Shown here piece after piece: positions 8,008-15,901 of a DNA stretch of 35,004 nt. The DNA is taken from NCBI GenBank assembly GCA_023145965.1, contig JAGLDC010000033.1:1-35004 (forward strand), in the 5' to 3' direction. Source of the stretch: a bacterium (lineage in GTDB: Bacteria > UBP14 > UBA6098). Within the stretch, counting starts at the first letter, position 1, and each line of letters begins with the position of its first letter. A program made the position numbers and the translations under genes. Below the pieces are notes generated by a model. It was not told the origin of the DNA. It saw only the letters and a list, made by a program, of their open reading frames with translations, and did no database searches.

Positions 8008-11000
8008 TTATCTTAAAAGAAGAAGTTTGGTTGTTTTCACTTTATTGCCAGCCCTAAGTCGCGCAAAATAGCATCCACTCGGTAGATTCACTGCATTCCA
8101 TTCGAATGAAAATCTTCCGGCCTTGAGCTTGCCATTGACTATTGAATCTACGTGCCTACCCGAGACATCGTAGATATCGAGCTTTATATTTGAATTAGCG
8201 ATATCCGAGCCAACTGAGAATTCAATATTTACAGCGGAATTAAAGGGGTTGGGATAGTTTGGATAAAGCTCTATTCCCGAAGGCAGAATTATTTTTTCAT
8301 CCACTTCGACACTAGAGCCCACGTGAATCCAGATTTTTGTGTATGTTGAATACCAACCGCCGAGGGCCGAAAGCTCGATCGGAACCTCGATCACCGTATC
8401 GGTCGGGCACAACGGCGAAATGGTTAAGTGCATCGCGTCCGAAAAATTGTATGCCGTATCGCCCGGCATTATATTACCATATAGAGCTTCGATACTCGAC
8501 GAAGTAATATAGGTCGTATCGAGAACAACTCCCTTAGCGGTCGGAGCCATAGCTACGCCTGCGTTATGAACGAATAAACGAATTCCGATGTCCTCTCCCG
8601 GTTCGACGATGCCGTTGTTATTACCGGACGAATCGTCCAATACCGGTAAACCCACATTGAAAAGCCATGGAAGCGAAGGAATGTCCGGTTCAACAGTCGT
8701 AATACGAAGCGCCCTTCCCGCTGTGATGACAGCGGCATTTTCTTCATAGACTCCATCGCGAAAATACTCTAAACCGATGGTTTCTGTGCGCGACTCAATA
8801 CCCACACCCATAACCCCGAGACCAGTAAAAGTATTATAGTAAACATAAAACTCGCTATCCCCTGTAGGAGTGGCCCAATATGCCGGATTGCAAATGCGAA
8901 GCTGATAAGTTACAATACCACCAGCATAATAAAAGCTGCAAGCATCCCACTCTACAACAAACTGGTGATTTGAAGCGTCGTTATATGCGTAGATCTCGCC
9001 ACCGTCTGGGCGATGTGGGGCAAGATCGGACCACACAGGAGCAATAATACCCTGTGGCCCACCAACATTTGGGAAACTCTGAGGTGTTCCTGTTCCACCA
9101 CCAGAATAATCATCCCTTCCCGGACAAATATATCCGTTAGAGGCTACAGTGATAGAATCGTAATTTACACCGTAAAACTTCATTGTGAATGGAAGACCTA
9201 TGGTTGTAATTCGGTCGTCTCCATCGGAAACATTTGTTAACTCATATCCAATAGAAGTAATATCATCCCATGCGTAAGTCGGTTCGATATTCGATTCTTC
9301 ATCGGTATCATCTATAATATAATAGCCGTAACTATCCGGTCCGGTGGGTAAATTCGAAACAGAACCTGTAGCTACCAATGGTATTGGAATTGTATCAAGA
9401 TAATCGTATATCGAACCGGTTCCTCGAATTCTGAGACCAAGCTCGATAGCCTCAGCCGGTTCAATGTCAGGAGAAAGACTTATTGTATAGCATGGATCAA
9501 GAGTAACCTCAGCACCACGCCCCCAATCGTCTATCGATGCTAGTTCCTGAATGACAGCCACACGATCAGTTCCCAAAAGCGTTCCAAGAACATTAGTCAA
9601 CCTGGCTTGCGACACATTGTTCAAAGTGAGGCAAATATCGGCAACTTCGCCGGGAGTGAGCACTCCATCCCCATTACCTAAAGGTCCTGGATCGTTAATT
9701 ACTGCACTCTCGAACATCGGCTCAAAATAAACCACAGAGGGTTGTGGAGTAATGTTCCTTGCCCAGGGGCCATCATGATGACCAACTATGGTCATAGAAA
9801 TGTTGATTGATTCACAATCTAAATAACTCGATGGAATCTGAAAACGAACCTCATCCCCGGTAACTGTATCTCCCGGAGCAACAGCGGAGAAAACCGAAAC
9901 GGAATCTATCCAATCGATAGCCTCAGCACAACGAAGATAACCAGTAAGCCCACTCGCGCTTTCTGTTCCAAGATTACATATCTTTGGGAAAAAGCGTATT
10001 GTCTCACCTGGATTGATTATACCATCGCCATCGCCAACAACATCTTCAAAGGTGACAGGAGCAGCATAAATACCGACTCCCGATACAATAACATCGATGG
10101 TATCCTCGAAGGGATAAATATTCGGCCCTGTAACTACCAAAATAAGCGGTATAGATGGATCCGTAGTAAGCGATATCGACACGTCGCCAGAGCCATCCGT
10201 CATCGCATAAGAGAAATTACTTCCTTTGTGTATCGCAACACGAGCATCTTCCAGCGGCGCTCCACCCACCACCACATTTACGTCGATAGTCACTGCACCC
10301 ACGAAGACCACGGGCGGAAAATCTACCGTCGGCGGCAAAATTGGCGCTGTCCATGTAAGCATCTCCGGTGTTCCGACCAAAGCCGACGAAAGATACTCGT
10401 ATCTCGAATCGGAGGAACCGCCAAATTCCGAATACATGCTGTTTTTTCCATATGTATGCGCAGCTCCGAGTTGGTTAAGGTCCTCTTCAAAAAGCCCTTC
10501 ATAGATATGCTTCGATAGCGAAGAGCGCTCCTCGGAATTCGAACTAACGGCAGTCTGTCCCATAAAGGCCACGCAGCCCTTTGGGTTAGAAATGGTTCCT
10601 GCTCTGGTCGATCTTTCGCACATCCGCGTATCGCCGGACATGAACCCACCGGTTCCGCATGAAATCGAGATATTAACAGGGCATTTGCCGTCATTGTCAA
10701 GCGTATCGAGACCGCCATACGCCGATTCATAGTTGCCGAAGTAATAATAATCCGGCCATGCTTGGCCGCGGAATTGGATCAAGCCGCAACCGGCTTCAAA
10801 ATAAGGTTTTGCCGTGTAAAAATCGTCGCCGTCGTGCCTTCTTAGAAGCTGAACATCGGTAAAACCAGCGGCCGTGCATTGTCCCATGCCATATGTTACT
10901 GCGGCGAGATACGATGAATCTTGCGGCCCAAGAGGATCCCACGTTGGGTCGTCCTCGCTAACAATACCGATTGCACGAGCATACCAATCGTCGGTCGTGT

Positions 11001-12045
11001 CGGGATGGCATTCGTAGTTAAGTTGTTTTTGAACGAGAAGATCGACCTGCGACGAGGCATCGCACGACATCCGCCCGAGAAAGACATCGGGGAAGTAATC
11101 GCTGCCATCGACGCAGCCGTATTCGTTGTCGCCGATGCACGAACCGGTCGATAGGCTCATATATGTTGTGACGTTCTCTGCATCACCCACGAAAAGGACG
11201 TATGCCGGCTTGATGACCCACGTGTCGTATGCGTTTTGGATATATGCCTTGATGGAGGCTGTGTCCGTTCCGGTTTCGGTCGTCGACACAACTTTTGTCG
11301 GCATACCCATGTGAAGTTTCCAATCGAGCCACGGTTCGAACTCGTCAACGAAATATGGATATGCAATAACTAAAAGTTCAGCACCATCATCAGGATCCCA
11401 TTCTGTTGACTCCTGAGGTCGCATTCTCGGAATCGTTTTCGATGGATTAATCAAAGTCGCTCGGAAAAGCTCTTCAAAAGCATAATGATAATATGCCGGG
11501 TCCGGTGCTGTCGAACCACCGCCCGCGTATTTGACAGATATAATTGCGTTGCGCATAAACCTAACACCATATGTGGGATGGTATTCCAGCGGCTGAACAT
11601 CGATATCCGCTATCTCGACACCTCGAATCGTCTTTTTCCCGATGTAATCGATAGTTCCTCCGGAAGGAATTGAATAAAGCCGTGAGTTGCCGGGAACAAT
11701 CTTACTCTTAGAGAATACCTCCTCACAACGGGGAACTGGCAATACTTCAATCCATTCACTCCATTCAACCGACTCGATTTCAACCGAGACGGAAGAACCC
11801 CTCGGTATAGCAAGAGAATATGCCAAACCCGCAAGTTGGGGGCCATACTCTTCGCCCCTCGGCCCGAAATCGGCCAGCGAAATATAAGAATATCCGCCTC
11901 CAAAATCGCGAATCTGCGGTTGCTCAAAATCGACAGAAAAACGAGTCTCAGAGCTATTATCACAAAGCAGGCTCACTCCACTGATTCCTGATACTGTGAA
12001 CGAAATACACATCAAAGCTGTAAGTAGTAAATTATAGCGGGTCAT
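8008..12045 (-). CDS. Secreted C25 (gingipain-like) peptidase-family protein with CTD sorting domain; active-site His replaced by Gln
   Basis: A 1345-aa exported protein. Order: signal peptide (about 1-23), N-terminal propeptide-like region to about 220, C25 domain about 220-560 (ELLVIAYPYFVDEFEPWLDWK, YVLFVGDAENV, DYFPDVFLGRMSC, SISCGTGGF with C463), a carboxypeptidase-regulatory-like domain about 575-660, CARDB-like Ig domains about 665-760 and 780-890, a 'GPDSYGYY' nidogen-like domain 902-1118, another CARDB-like domain 1130-1240, and a sorting domain 1260-1345 (YPNYPNPFNSAV, DVSGRHV, LPSGCYFARL, ending KTTKLLLLR). The usual catalytic His-containing GHG is FRGQAW here, with Q428 in the His position 35 residues before C463. 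The protein may be proteolytically inactive. A lipoprotein gene lies 23 nt upstream. Confidence 0.85.
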   Translation of the reverse strand: MTRYNLLLTALMCISFTVSGISGVSLLCDNSSETRFSVDFEQPQIRDFGGGYSYISLADFGPRGEEYGPQLAGLAYSLAIPRGSSVSVEIESVEWSEWIEVLPVPRCEEVFSKSKIVPGNSRLYSIPSGGTIDYIGKKTIRGVEIADIDVQPLEYHPTYGVRFMRNAIISVKYAGGGSTAPDPAYYHYAFEELFRATLINPSKTIPRMRPQESTEWDPDDGAELLVIAYPYFVDEFEPWLDWKLHMGMPTKVVSTTETGTDTASIKAYIQNAYDTWVIKPAYVLFVGDAENVTTYMSLSTGSCIGDNEYGCVDGSDYFPDVFLGRMSCDASSQVDLLVQKQLNYECHPDTTDDWYARAIGIVSEDDPTWDPLGPQDSSYLAAVTYGMGQCTAAGFTDVQLLRRHDGDDFYTAKPYFEAGCGLIQFRGQAWPDYYYFGNYESAYGGLDTLDNDGKCPVNISISCGTGGFMSGDTRMCERSTRAGTISNPKGCVAFMGQTAVSSNSEERSSLSKHIYEGLFEEDLNQLGAAHTYGKNSMYSEFGGSSDSRYEYLSSALVGTPEMLTWTAPILPPTVDFPPVVFVGAVTIDVNVVVGGAPLEDARVAIHKGSNFSYAMTDGSGDVSISLTTDPSIPLILVVTGPNIYPFEDTIDVIVSGVGIYAAPVTFEDVVGDGDGIINPGETIRFFPKICNLGTESASGLTGYLRCAEAIDWIDSVSVFSAVAPGDTVTGDEVRFQIPSSYLDCESINISMTIVGHHDGPWARNITPQPSVVYFEPMFESAVINDPGPLGNGDGVLTPGEVADICLTLNNVSQARLTNVLGTLLGTDRVAVIQELASIDDWGRGAEVTLDPCYTISLSPDIEPAEAIELGLRIRGTGSIYDYLDTIPIPLVATGSVSNLPTGPDSYGYYIIDDTDEESNIEPTYAWDDITSIGYELTNVSDGDDRITTIGLPFTMKFYGVNYDSITVASNGYICPGRDDYSGGGTGTPQSFPNVGGPQGIIAPVWSDLAPHRPDGGEIYAYNDASNHQFVVEWDACSFYYAGGIVTYQLRICNPAYWATPTGDSEFYVYYNTFTGLGVMGVGIESRTETIGLEYFRDGVYEENAAVITAGRALRITTVEPDIPSLPWLFNVGLPVLDDSSGNNNGIVEPGEDIGIRLFVHNAGVAMAPTAKGVVLDTTYITSSSIEALYGNIMPGDTAYNFSDAMHLTISPLCPTDTVIEVPIELSALGGWYSTYTKIWIHVGSSVEVDEKIILPSGIELYPNYPNPFNSAVNIEFSVGSDIANSNIKLDIYDVSGRHVDSIVNGKLKAGRFSFEWNAVNLPSGCYFARLRAGNKVKTTKLLLLR

Positions 12046-12068
12046 CGGCTAACTCTCCAAAAACAAGA

Positions 12069-13133
12069 CTATTTTTCAAGGGTGAACATAACGCGATTAA
12101 GCTTCGTTGGCGCTACAGCATCATCAAAACAAACAGCAGAACCGGAGGAATCGCTCGGAGCGAGATATTGAAAAGTCTCCACACCAAACCAGAACTCGTA
12201 TTCCTCATTGCCCATTACGTTTAGCGTATCCTCAACAACATGGTTGCCATTTAAATAAAACGCCTCATCGAGCGAAGAAGAATTGAGACTCTTAGAATAT
12301 ATATAATGGGTCCTCGGAAGCCCGTCGGTATGTTGCACAGTAATATATGCGGCATATTCTACCATGTCTTCGCTACCTCCACCCCAAAGATGAAGGGCGC
12401 CTTCAACATCGAAATCGACACTAATCCTCGCTACAAACCAACCGGAACCTTCGATACCGATGCGCTTACCGGTCTCGACTTTCGTGCGAACAATTCTGTA
12501 TCCCGGAGATATATCACAATCAATATAGCTATAGGCGGAAAAAGCGTCGTAACCGTCAGCATAAACACAGGCTGGCACAACATTGTCAGCAATCAAGCCA
12601 AAGCGAAGGAAATCAAAATCCTCGCCGAGCACAGTATCGGTGCTCGCCGCGCGAACAATATGGACTCCTGCACTATCAGCAGTTTCCGGTATCACCGAAA
12701 CCATAGTGCCAGAGCGCTCGATATAACCATCGGCATCCTCGATCTCCAAGGCCGCTGTATATTTACCGCGTTTGCTGTAATTGAAGGTCGGTGCTTCTCC
12801 TGTATCGGTTTGAACAAAAGGATCGGGGCGAAGACCCGAAGGAGTGAAACCACCCTCGGTCACGCTCGAAGGATAGAAATACCCACCTGCCGAAAGATCG
12901 AGATTCCAGCTCTTGCGAAGGATTTCAGCGTCGGAGAGTATCTCACAATAAAATTGCGCTTCATTCCCAACAATAAGCTGGCCAGGCCCTGTTACAGATT
13001 CGATAAATGGCGGATCGACATTCGTGTAATTCGTATCGATAGGTTCGTTTGGATCGCTGCCGTTGCCATTATCGCAACCCACAAAAATGAATAACAAAAA
13101 GAGGCTCAAAAACAAGATAAGAGAGTTCTTCAC
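12069..13133 (-). CDS. Exported lipoprotein of unknown function
   Basis: A 354-aa protein if read from GTG 13133, chosen because AAAGGAAACCA puts a good SD just before it; an in-frame GTG at 13151 lacks one. The N terminus is MKNSLILFLSLFLLFIFVGC, a short hydrophobic segment and lipobox with lipidated C20, then a Gly/Asn/Asp-rich linker. A PKD/Ig-like segment follows (about 35-150: VTGPGQLIVGNEAQFYCEIL ... YSKRGKYTAALEIEDADGYIERSGTMVSVIP). The C-terminal beta-rich part (about 160-354) is not recognised. It is co-oriented with the C25 gene 23 nt downstream, so the two are likely co-transcribed and may act together at the cell surface. Function is not assignable. Confidence 0.8.
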   Translation of the reverse strand: MKNSLILFLSLFLLFIFVGCDNGNGSDPNEPIDTNYTNVDPPFIESVTGPGQLIVGNEAQFYCEILSDAEILRKSWNLDLSAGGYFYPSSVTEGGFTPSGLRPDPFVQTDTGEAPTFNYSKRGKYTAALEIEDADGYIERSGTMVSVIPETADSAGVHIVRAASTDTVLGEDFDFLRFGLIADNVVPACVYADGYDAFSAYSYIDCDISPGYRIVRTKVETGKRIGIEGSGWFVARISVDFDVEGALHLWGGGSEDMVEYAAYITVQHTDGLPRTHYIYSKSLNSSSLDEAFYLNGNHVVEDTLNVMGNEEYEFWFGVETFQYLAPSDSSGSAVCFDDAVAPTKLNRVMFTLEK

Positions 13134-13171
13134 TGGTTTCCTTTCTTTCACTGTTCCTTATAATAATAACT

Positions 13172-13199
13172 ATTATAAATAAACATCATTCAGTTGCAA
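13172..13199 (-). promoter_or_regulatory. Sigma-70-type promoter for the lipoprotein/C25 operon
   Basis: On the minus strand TTGCAA (13194-13199), 16 bp, TATAAT (13172-13177). Predicted start near 13165, leaving a leader of about 30 nt with the SD before GTG 13133. Confidence 0.6.
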
Positions 13200-13367
13200 T
13201 AAAAAATAGCTCCAGTAGATACAAATCCCGCTAATATGAATTTACAAAATATATTCAATATGAATTCGCGAAGAGGCTCTCCACTCGGGCGATTTTGGCC
13301 CTGCTGTAACTCTAAAATTTTCCTTCAATTGGGAAAAAATCGCTATATTGTTATCGGATAATAGCAT

Positions 13368-13412
13368 AAAAAAACAAATAGGATGGTTAAAAACCACCCT
13401 ATTTGTTTTTTT
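13368..13412 (-). terminator. Intrinsic terminator downstream of buk
   Basis: A near-perfect hairpin. Arm AAAAAACAAATAGG pairs with CCTATTTGTTTTTT, and inner TGGTT pairs with AACCA around a short A-rich loop. On the minus strand it ends with a T run, 18 nt after the butyrate kinase stop. The arms are A/T-symmetric, so it could also work on the plus strand. Confidence 0.85.
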
Positions 13413-13429
13413 GAATTCCCCTCACAAGC

Positions 13430-14491
13430 CTATTTATATTCTCGGGGTTCCTCCTCACCGCTTAATATTCTGAGCACCCCCATAACCAAACCCTCCATCT
13501 CGTCTTCGCCGGGGTAGATGTGAACTGGCGCTATCCACTCGACATATTCTTTAACACCATTCATTACAGGATTACAAAAGGCTATACCGCCAGTGAGAAT
13601 AATTGCATCGACCCGGCCCTTGAGTGTGGCAGCGTAGGCGCCGATTTCTTTTGCAATCTGGTAAATAAAAGCCCGGAATATAAATCTTGCCTCCTCGTCG
13701 TTATCGAGATGGTTTTCCAAAGCTACAAGGTCGTCAGTGCCGATTAGGCCTAGAAAACCGCCTTTTTTTATTATCTTTTTCAGCAACTCCTTTTCACTAT
13801 ACTTACCCGAAAAACAGAGCTTAACCAATCCCGTTACAGGGAGTGTTCCACATCGTTGTGGCGAAAAAGGCCCGCCATCATTGGCGTTGCTGGCATCGAT
13901 CATCTTGCCTTTGCGATGAGAAGTTATGCTTATTCCTCCACCGAGATGAGCGATTACAAGATTCATATCCTCATATTTTTTACCGACCGTCTTCGCATGA
14001 CGCTTGGCTATCATTTTGATATTAAGGGCGTGGCTCAATGAAATTCTTGGAAGCTCTTTCATGCCCGAAACATAGGCTACATCATCGAATTCATCCACAC
14101 TAACAGGATCAACAATAAACGATGGAATACCCACCGGCTCTGCGATTTCCTCTGCGAGAAGGCAACCGATATTCGATATATGGTCGGCCTGAACGCGCCC
14201 GTTAATAACATCGGATTTCATTGCGTCATTTATGGGATACGTTCCGGAAACAAGAGGCTTAAAGGGGCCTCCCCTTGCAACCACCGCATCGAGATCATGA
14301 AGATCGATACTATGCTTATCCATGCAGGCGCGTATTGTGTTTGAGCGAAAGGTATGTTGATCGTAAGTATGGTCAAAAACATCGAGTTCTTCAAGAGTGT
14401 GCCTTATGGTTTCGATAAAAAGTGGTTTTTTGTCTTCATAAACAGCTACCTTAGTCGATGTTGCTCCAGGATTGATGGCCATGATTTTCAT
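13430..14491 (-). CDS. buk: Butyrate kinase
   Basis: A 353-aa ASKHA-fold acyl kinase. N-terminal phosphate loop MKIMAINPGATSTKVAVYED, then VVARGGPFKPLVSGTYPIN, VIAHLGGGISITSHRKGKMIDASNANDGGPFSPQRCGTLP (family signature) and AIILTGGIAFCNP near the C terminus. The motifs and length match butyrate kinase rather than acetate kinase (about 400 aa). It converts acyl-phosphate plus ADP to acid plus ATP, or the reverse; branched-chain acyl phosphates are also possible substrates. No phosphotransbutyrylase gene is adjacent, so the partner enzyme must be elsewhere. A GAGGAGG SD lies just before the ATG, and a strong terminator follows, so it looks monocistronic. Confidence 0.92.
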   Translation of the reverse strand: MKIMAINPGATSTKVAVYEDKKPLFIETIRHTLEELDVFDHTYDQHTFRSNTIRACMDKHSIDLHDLDAVVARGGPFKPLVSGTYPINDAMKSDVINGRVQADHISNIGCLLAEEIAEPVGIPSFIVDPVSVDEFDDVAYVSGMKELPRISLSHALNIKMIAKRHAKTVGKKYEDMNLVIAHLGGGISITSHRKGKMIDASNANDGGPFSPQRCGTLPVTGLVKLCFSGKYSEKELLKKIIKKGGFLGLIGTDDLVALENHLDNDEEARFIFRAFIYQIAKEIGAYAATLKGRVDAIILTGGIAFCNPVMNGVKEYVEWIAPVHIYPGEDEMEGLVMGVLRILSGEEEPREYK

Positions 14492-14617
14492 TATTCCTCC
14501 TCGTTATCGTTTAAAATAATAAAGGAACTCTTTGGAGTGTTGATAACTCGCCAATAGAGACTCCTTTGAATATATTTTTCAAGCCTTATGTCGAGTTTCA
14601 TTCAACAAACGCACCGT

Positions 14618-14646
14618 AATATAGATGTTTATTACTACTTGGGCAA
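14618..14646 (-). promoter_or_regulatory. Possible promoter for buk
   Basis: Minus strand TTGCCC (14641-14646), 17 bp, TATATT (14618-14623), which would give a leader of about 120 nt. It is the best of several weak matches in this AT-rich gap. Confidence 0.35.
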
Positions 14647-14691
14647 CCCAAATAAATGGAAAGTAAAAATATTGATAAAATAAAAATAACC

Positions 14692-14720
14692 TTGACAAAG
14701 TTTAGAATTCTTCTTACTTT
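14692..14720 (+). promoter_or_regulatory. Promoter of the small secreted protein gene
   Basis: Consensus TTGACA (14692-14697), 17 bp, TACTTT (14715-14720). The expected start near 14727 leaves a leader of about 130 nt before ATG 14860. The leader contains a 10-bp palindrome GGTTGCAACC (14828-14837) and the strong SD AAGGAGG (14847-14853). Nothing else is recognised in the 14492-14859 gap except the possible buk promoter. Confidence 0.7.
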
Positions 14721-14859
14721 TATTAGTGAAGAAGGAGATTTGTTATTACTTGCTTAGAAAATTAGTCACAAATGGGAAGGGTTTTAAAATTTTAAGCATT
14801 TATCATTTTGAATGTTATTCGAACAAGGGTTGCAACCTATATCCATAAGGAGGATGTAA

Positions 14860-15663
14860 ATGAAGAAATTGTTGTTAGTAGTAGCTCTTTTAGCCGTTGG
14901 TGTTGCCTTCGGTTACACTCAGAGCTTAGGAACCGCCGGTGACGAAGTATCTGGCGGATCTCGTGACGTTCTTGGTGAAGGAACAGCTAACGAGGCTTAT
15001 GTTTATGCCAAGTTCACGCTTACCGGTATTGAATTCCAGGTAATCGACCTTGCCGATGCAACTTGCATGGGCGATGTTGGCACCGACAATCCCGGAAATG
15101 ATGTCTGGATTCTGACTGCTGTCAGATCTGGTGATGACATAGCTCAGTGGGCAACCGCTGATATTCCGTTCGTTATCGAAAATCGTGGCGCTTTGGCGCT
15201 CGACCTCGGTATGTGGAATGATTCCCCTCTCACCATCAGCACAGCTGGTGATGATTGGGATTATCAGCCTGTCACAACTGACATTTCCTATGCCTTAAAC
15301 CAGTACAAGCTGTTTGGTGTTTTCACACAGGGCGATTGGGCACCGGCCACCGAAGCCATCGTTAAAGGCGAAATGGGTGGAGCAGCCGATCTTACAGTAG
15401 CTGGTGGTGGCGCATGGTGGATCGGTACTACCCTTGATTGGTATACCGATGCTACCCATTTCACGCCAGAAACAGAAGCCAACGACGTGTTTGATGGCAG
15501 AACCAACCTTAACCTCCCAGCCGCATGCGGAACCTATAGCGGCCAAGATCTTCTCGACTATTGTCAGCTTCGTCTACGCCTCGCGGTCAGTGAGGGTGGC
15601 ACGGACCAATATGGTCACGCTGTCAAGGTTGCTTTGGTCAGCAGAATCACTGAAGGACTCTAG
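14860..15663 (+). CDS. Secreted protein of unknown function, probably abundant
   Basis: A 267-aa protein with a clear signal peptide (MKKLLLVVALLAVGVAFG, cleavage near residue 18-20). The mature part is acidic, rich in Gly/Ala/Thr/Asp and aromatic residues, with beta-strand-like segments (AYVYAKFTLTGIEFQVIDLA, WTATADI-like stretches, ALALDLGMWND, LRLRLAVSEGG) and few Lys/Arg. No catalytic motif is visible and I do not recognise the family. A consensus promoter, a textbook AAGGAGG SD six bases from ATG and a dedicated terminator mark a strongly expressed single-gene unit. A surface-layer, pilin-like or other structural envelope role is plausible but is an inference from expression signals and composition only. 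Confidence 0.85.
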   Translation: MKKLLLVVALLAVGVAFGYTQSLGTAGDEVSGGSRDVLGEGTANEAYVYAKFTLTGIEFQVIDLADATCMGDVGTDNPGNDVWILTAVRSGDDIAQWATADIPFVIENRGALALDLGMWNDSPLTISTAGDDWDYQPVTTDISYALNQYKLFGVFTQGDWAPATEAIVKGEMGGAADLTVAGGGAWWIGTTLDWYTDATHFTPETEANDVFDGRTNLNLPAACGTYSGQDLLDYCQLRLRLAVSEGGTDQYGHAVKVALVSRITEGL

Positions 15664-15694
15664 TCTCTGAGTATTTAGACTACTGCAACCCTCT

Positions 15695-15726
15695 TGCCCC
15701 TCTCTTTTTGGGAGGGGCATTTTTTT
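15695..15726 (+). terminator. Intrinsic terminator of the small secreted protein gene
   Basis: GCCCCTCTC / GGGAGGGGC stem with a TTTTT loop, followed by A and seven T, 32 nt after the stop codon at 15661-15663. A canonical strong terminator. Confidence 0.93.
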
Positions 15727-15769
15727 ATCCCAAAAAAGAGATTATAATCTAATGTGTCGATCTAAGATA

Positions 15770-15791
15770 CACTCAATTGAAATATTGAGTG
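15770..15791. other. Perfect 8-bp inverted repeat upstream of the glycosyltransferase gene
   Basis: CACTCAAT - TGAAAT - ATTGAGTG, followed by GGTTTTG. Lying between a terminator and the next gene, 111 nt before its start, it could be an operator, a leader hairpin or a weak second terminator. The sequence does not decide between these. Confidence 0.5.
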
Positions 15792-15901
15792 GTTTTGTGC
15801 CGAGCGAGATAAAACCCTATTTTTATTTTTTGATTTAATTTTGCCTAGAAAGAATTATATTTCTTTCCAGTTATCTGCTAATAAACATTACGAGGTAAAA
15901 T

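Noticed and set aside
12306-13094. Long plus-strand open frame (262 codons) opposite the lipoprotein gene
   Set aside because: It is antisense to a gene with lipobox, SD and promoter, its product has no recognisable features, and no SD precedes it.
14731-14757. Possible tiny leader peptide (AAGGAG then TTG TTA TTA CTT GCT TAG)
   Set aside because: Five codons with a TTG start and an SD at the very 5' end of the transcript; too little evidence.
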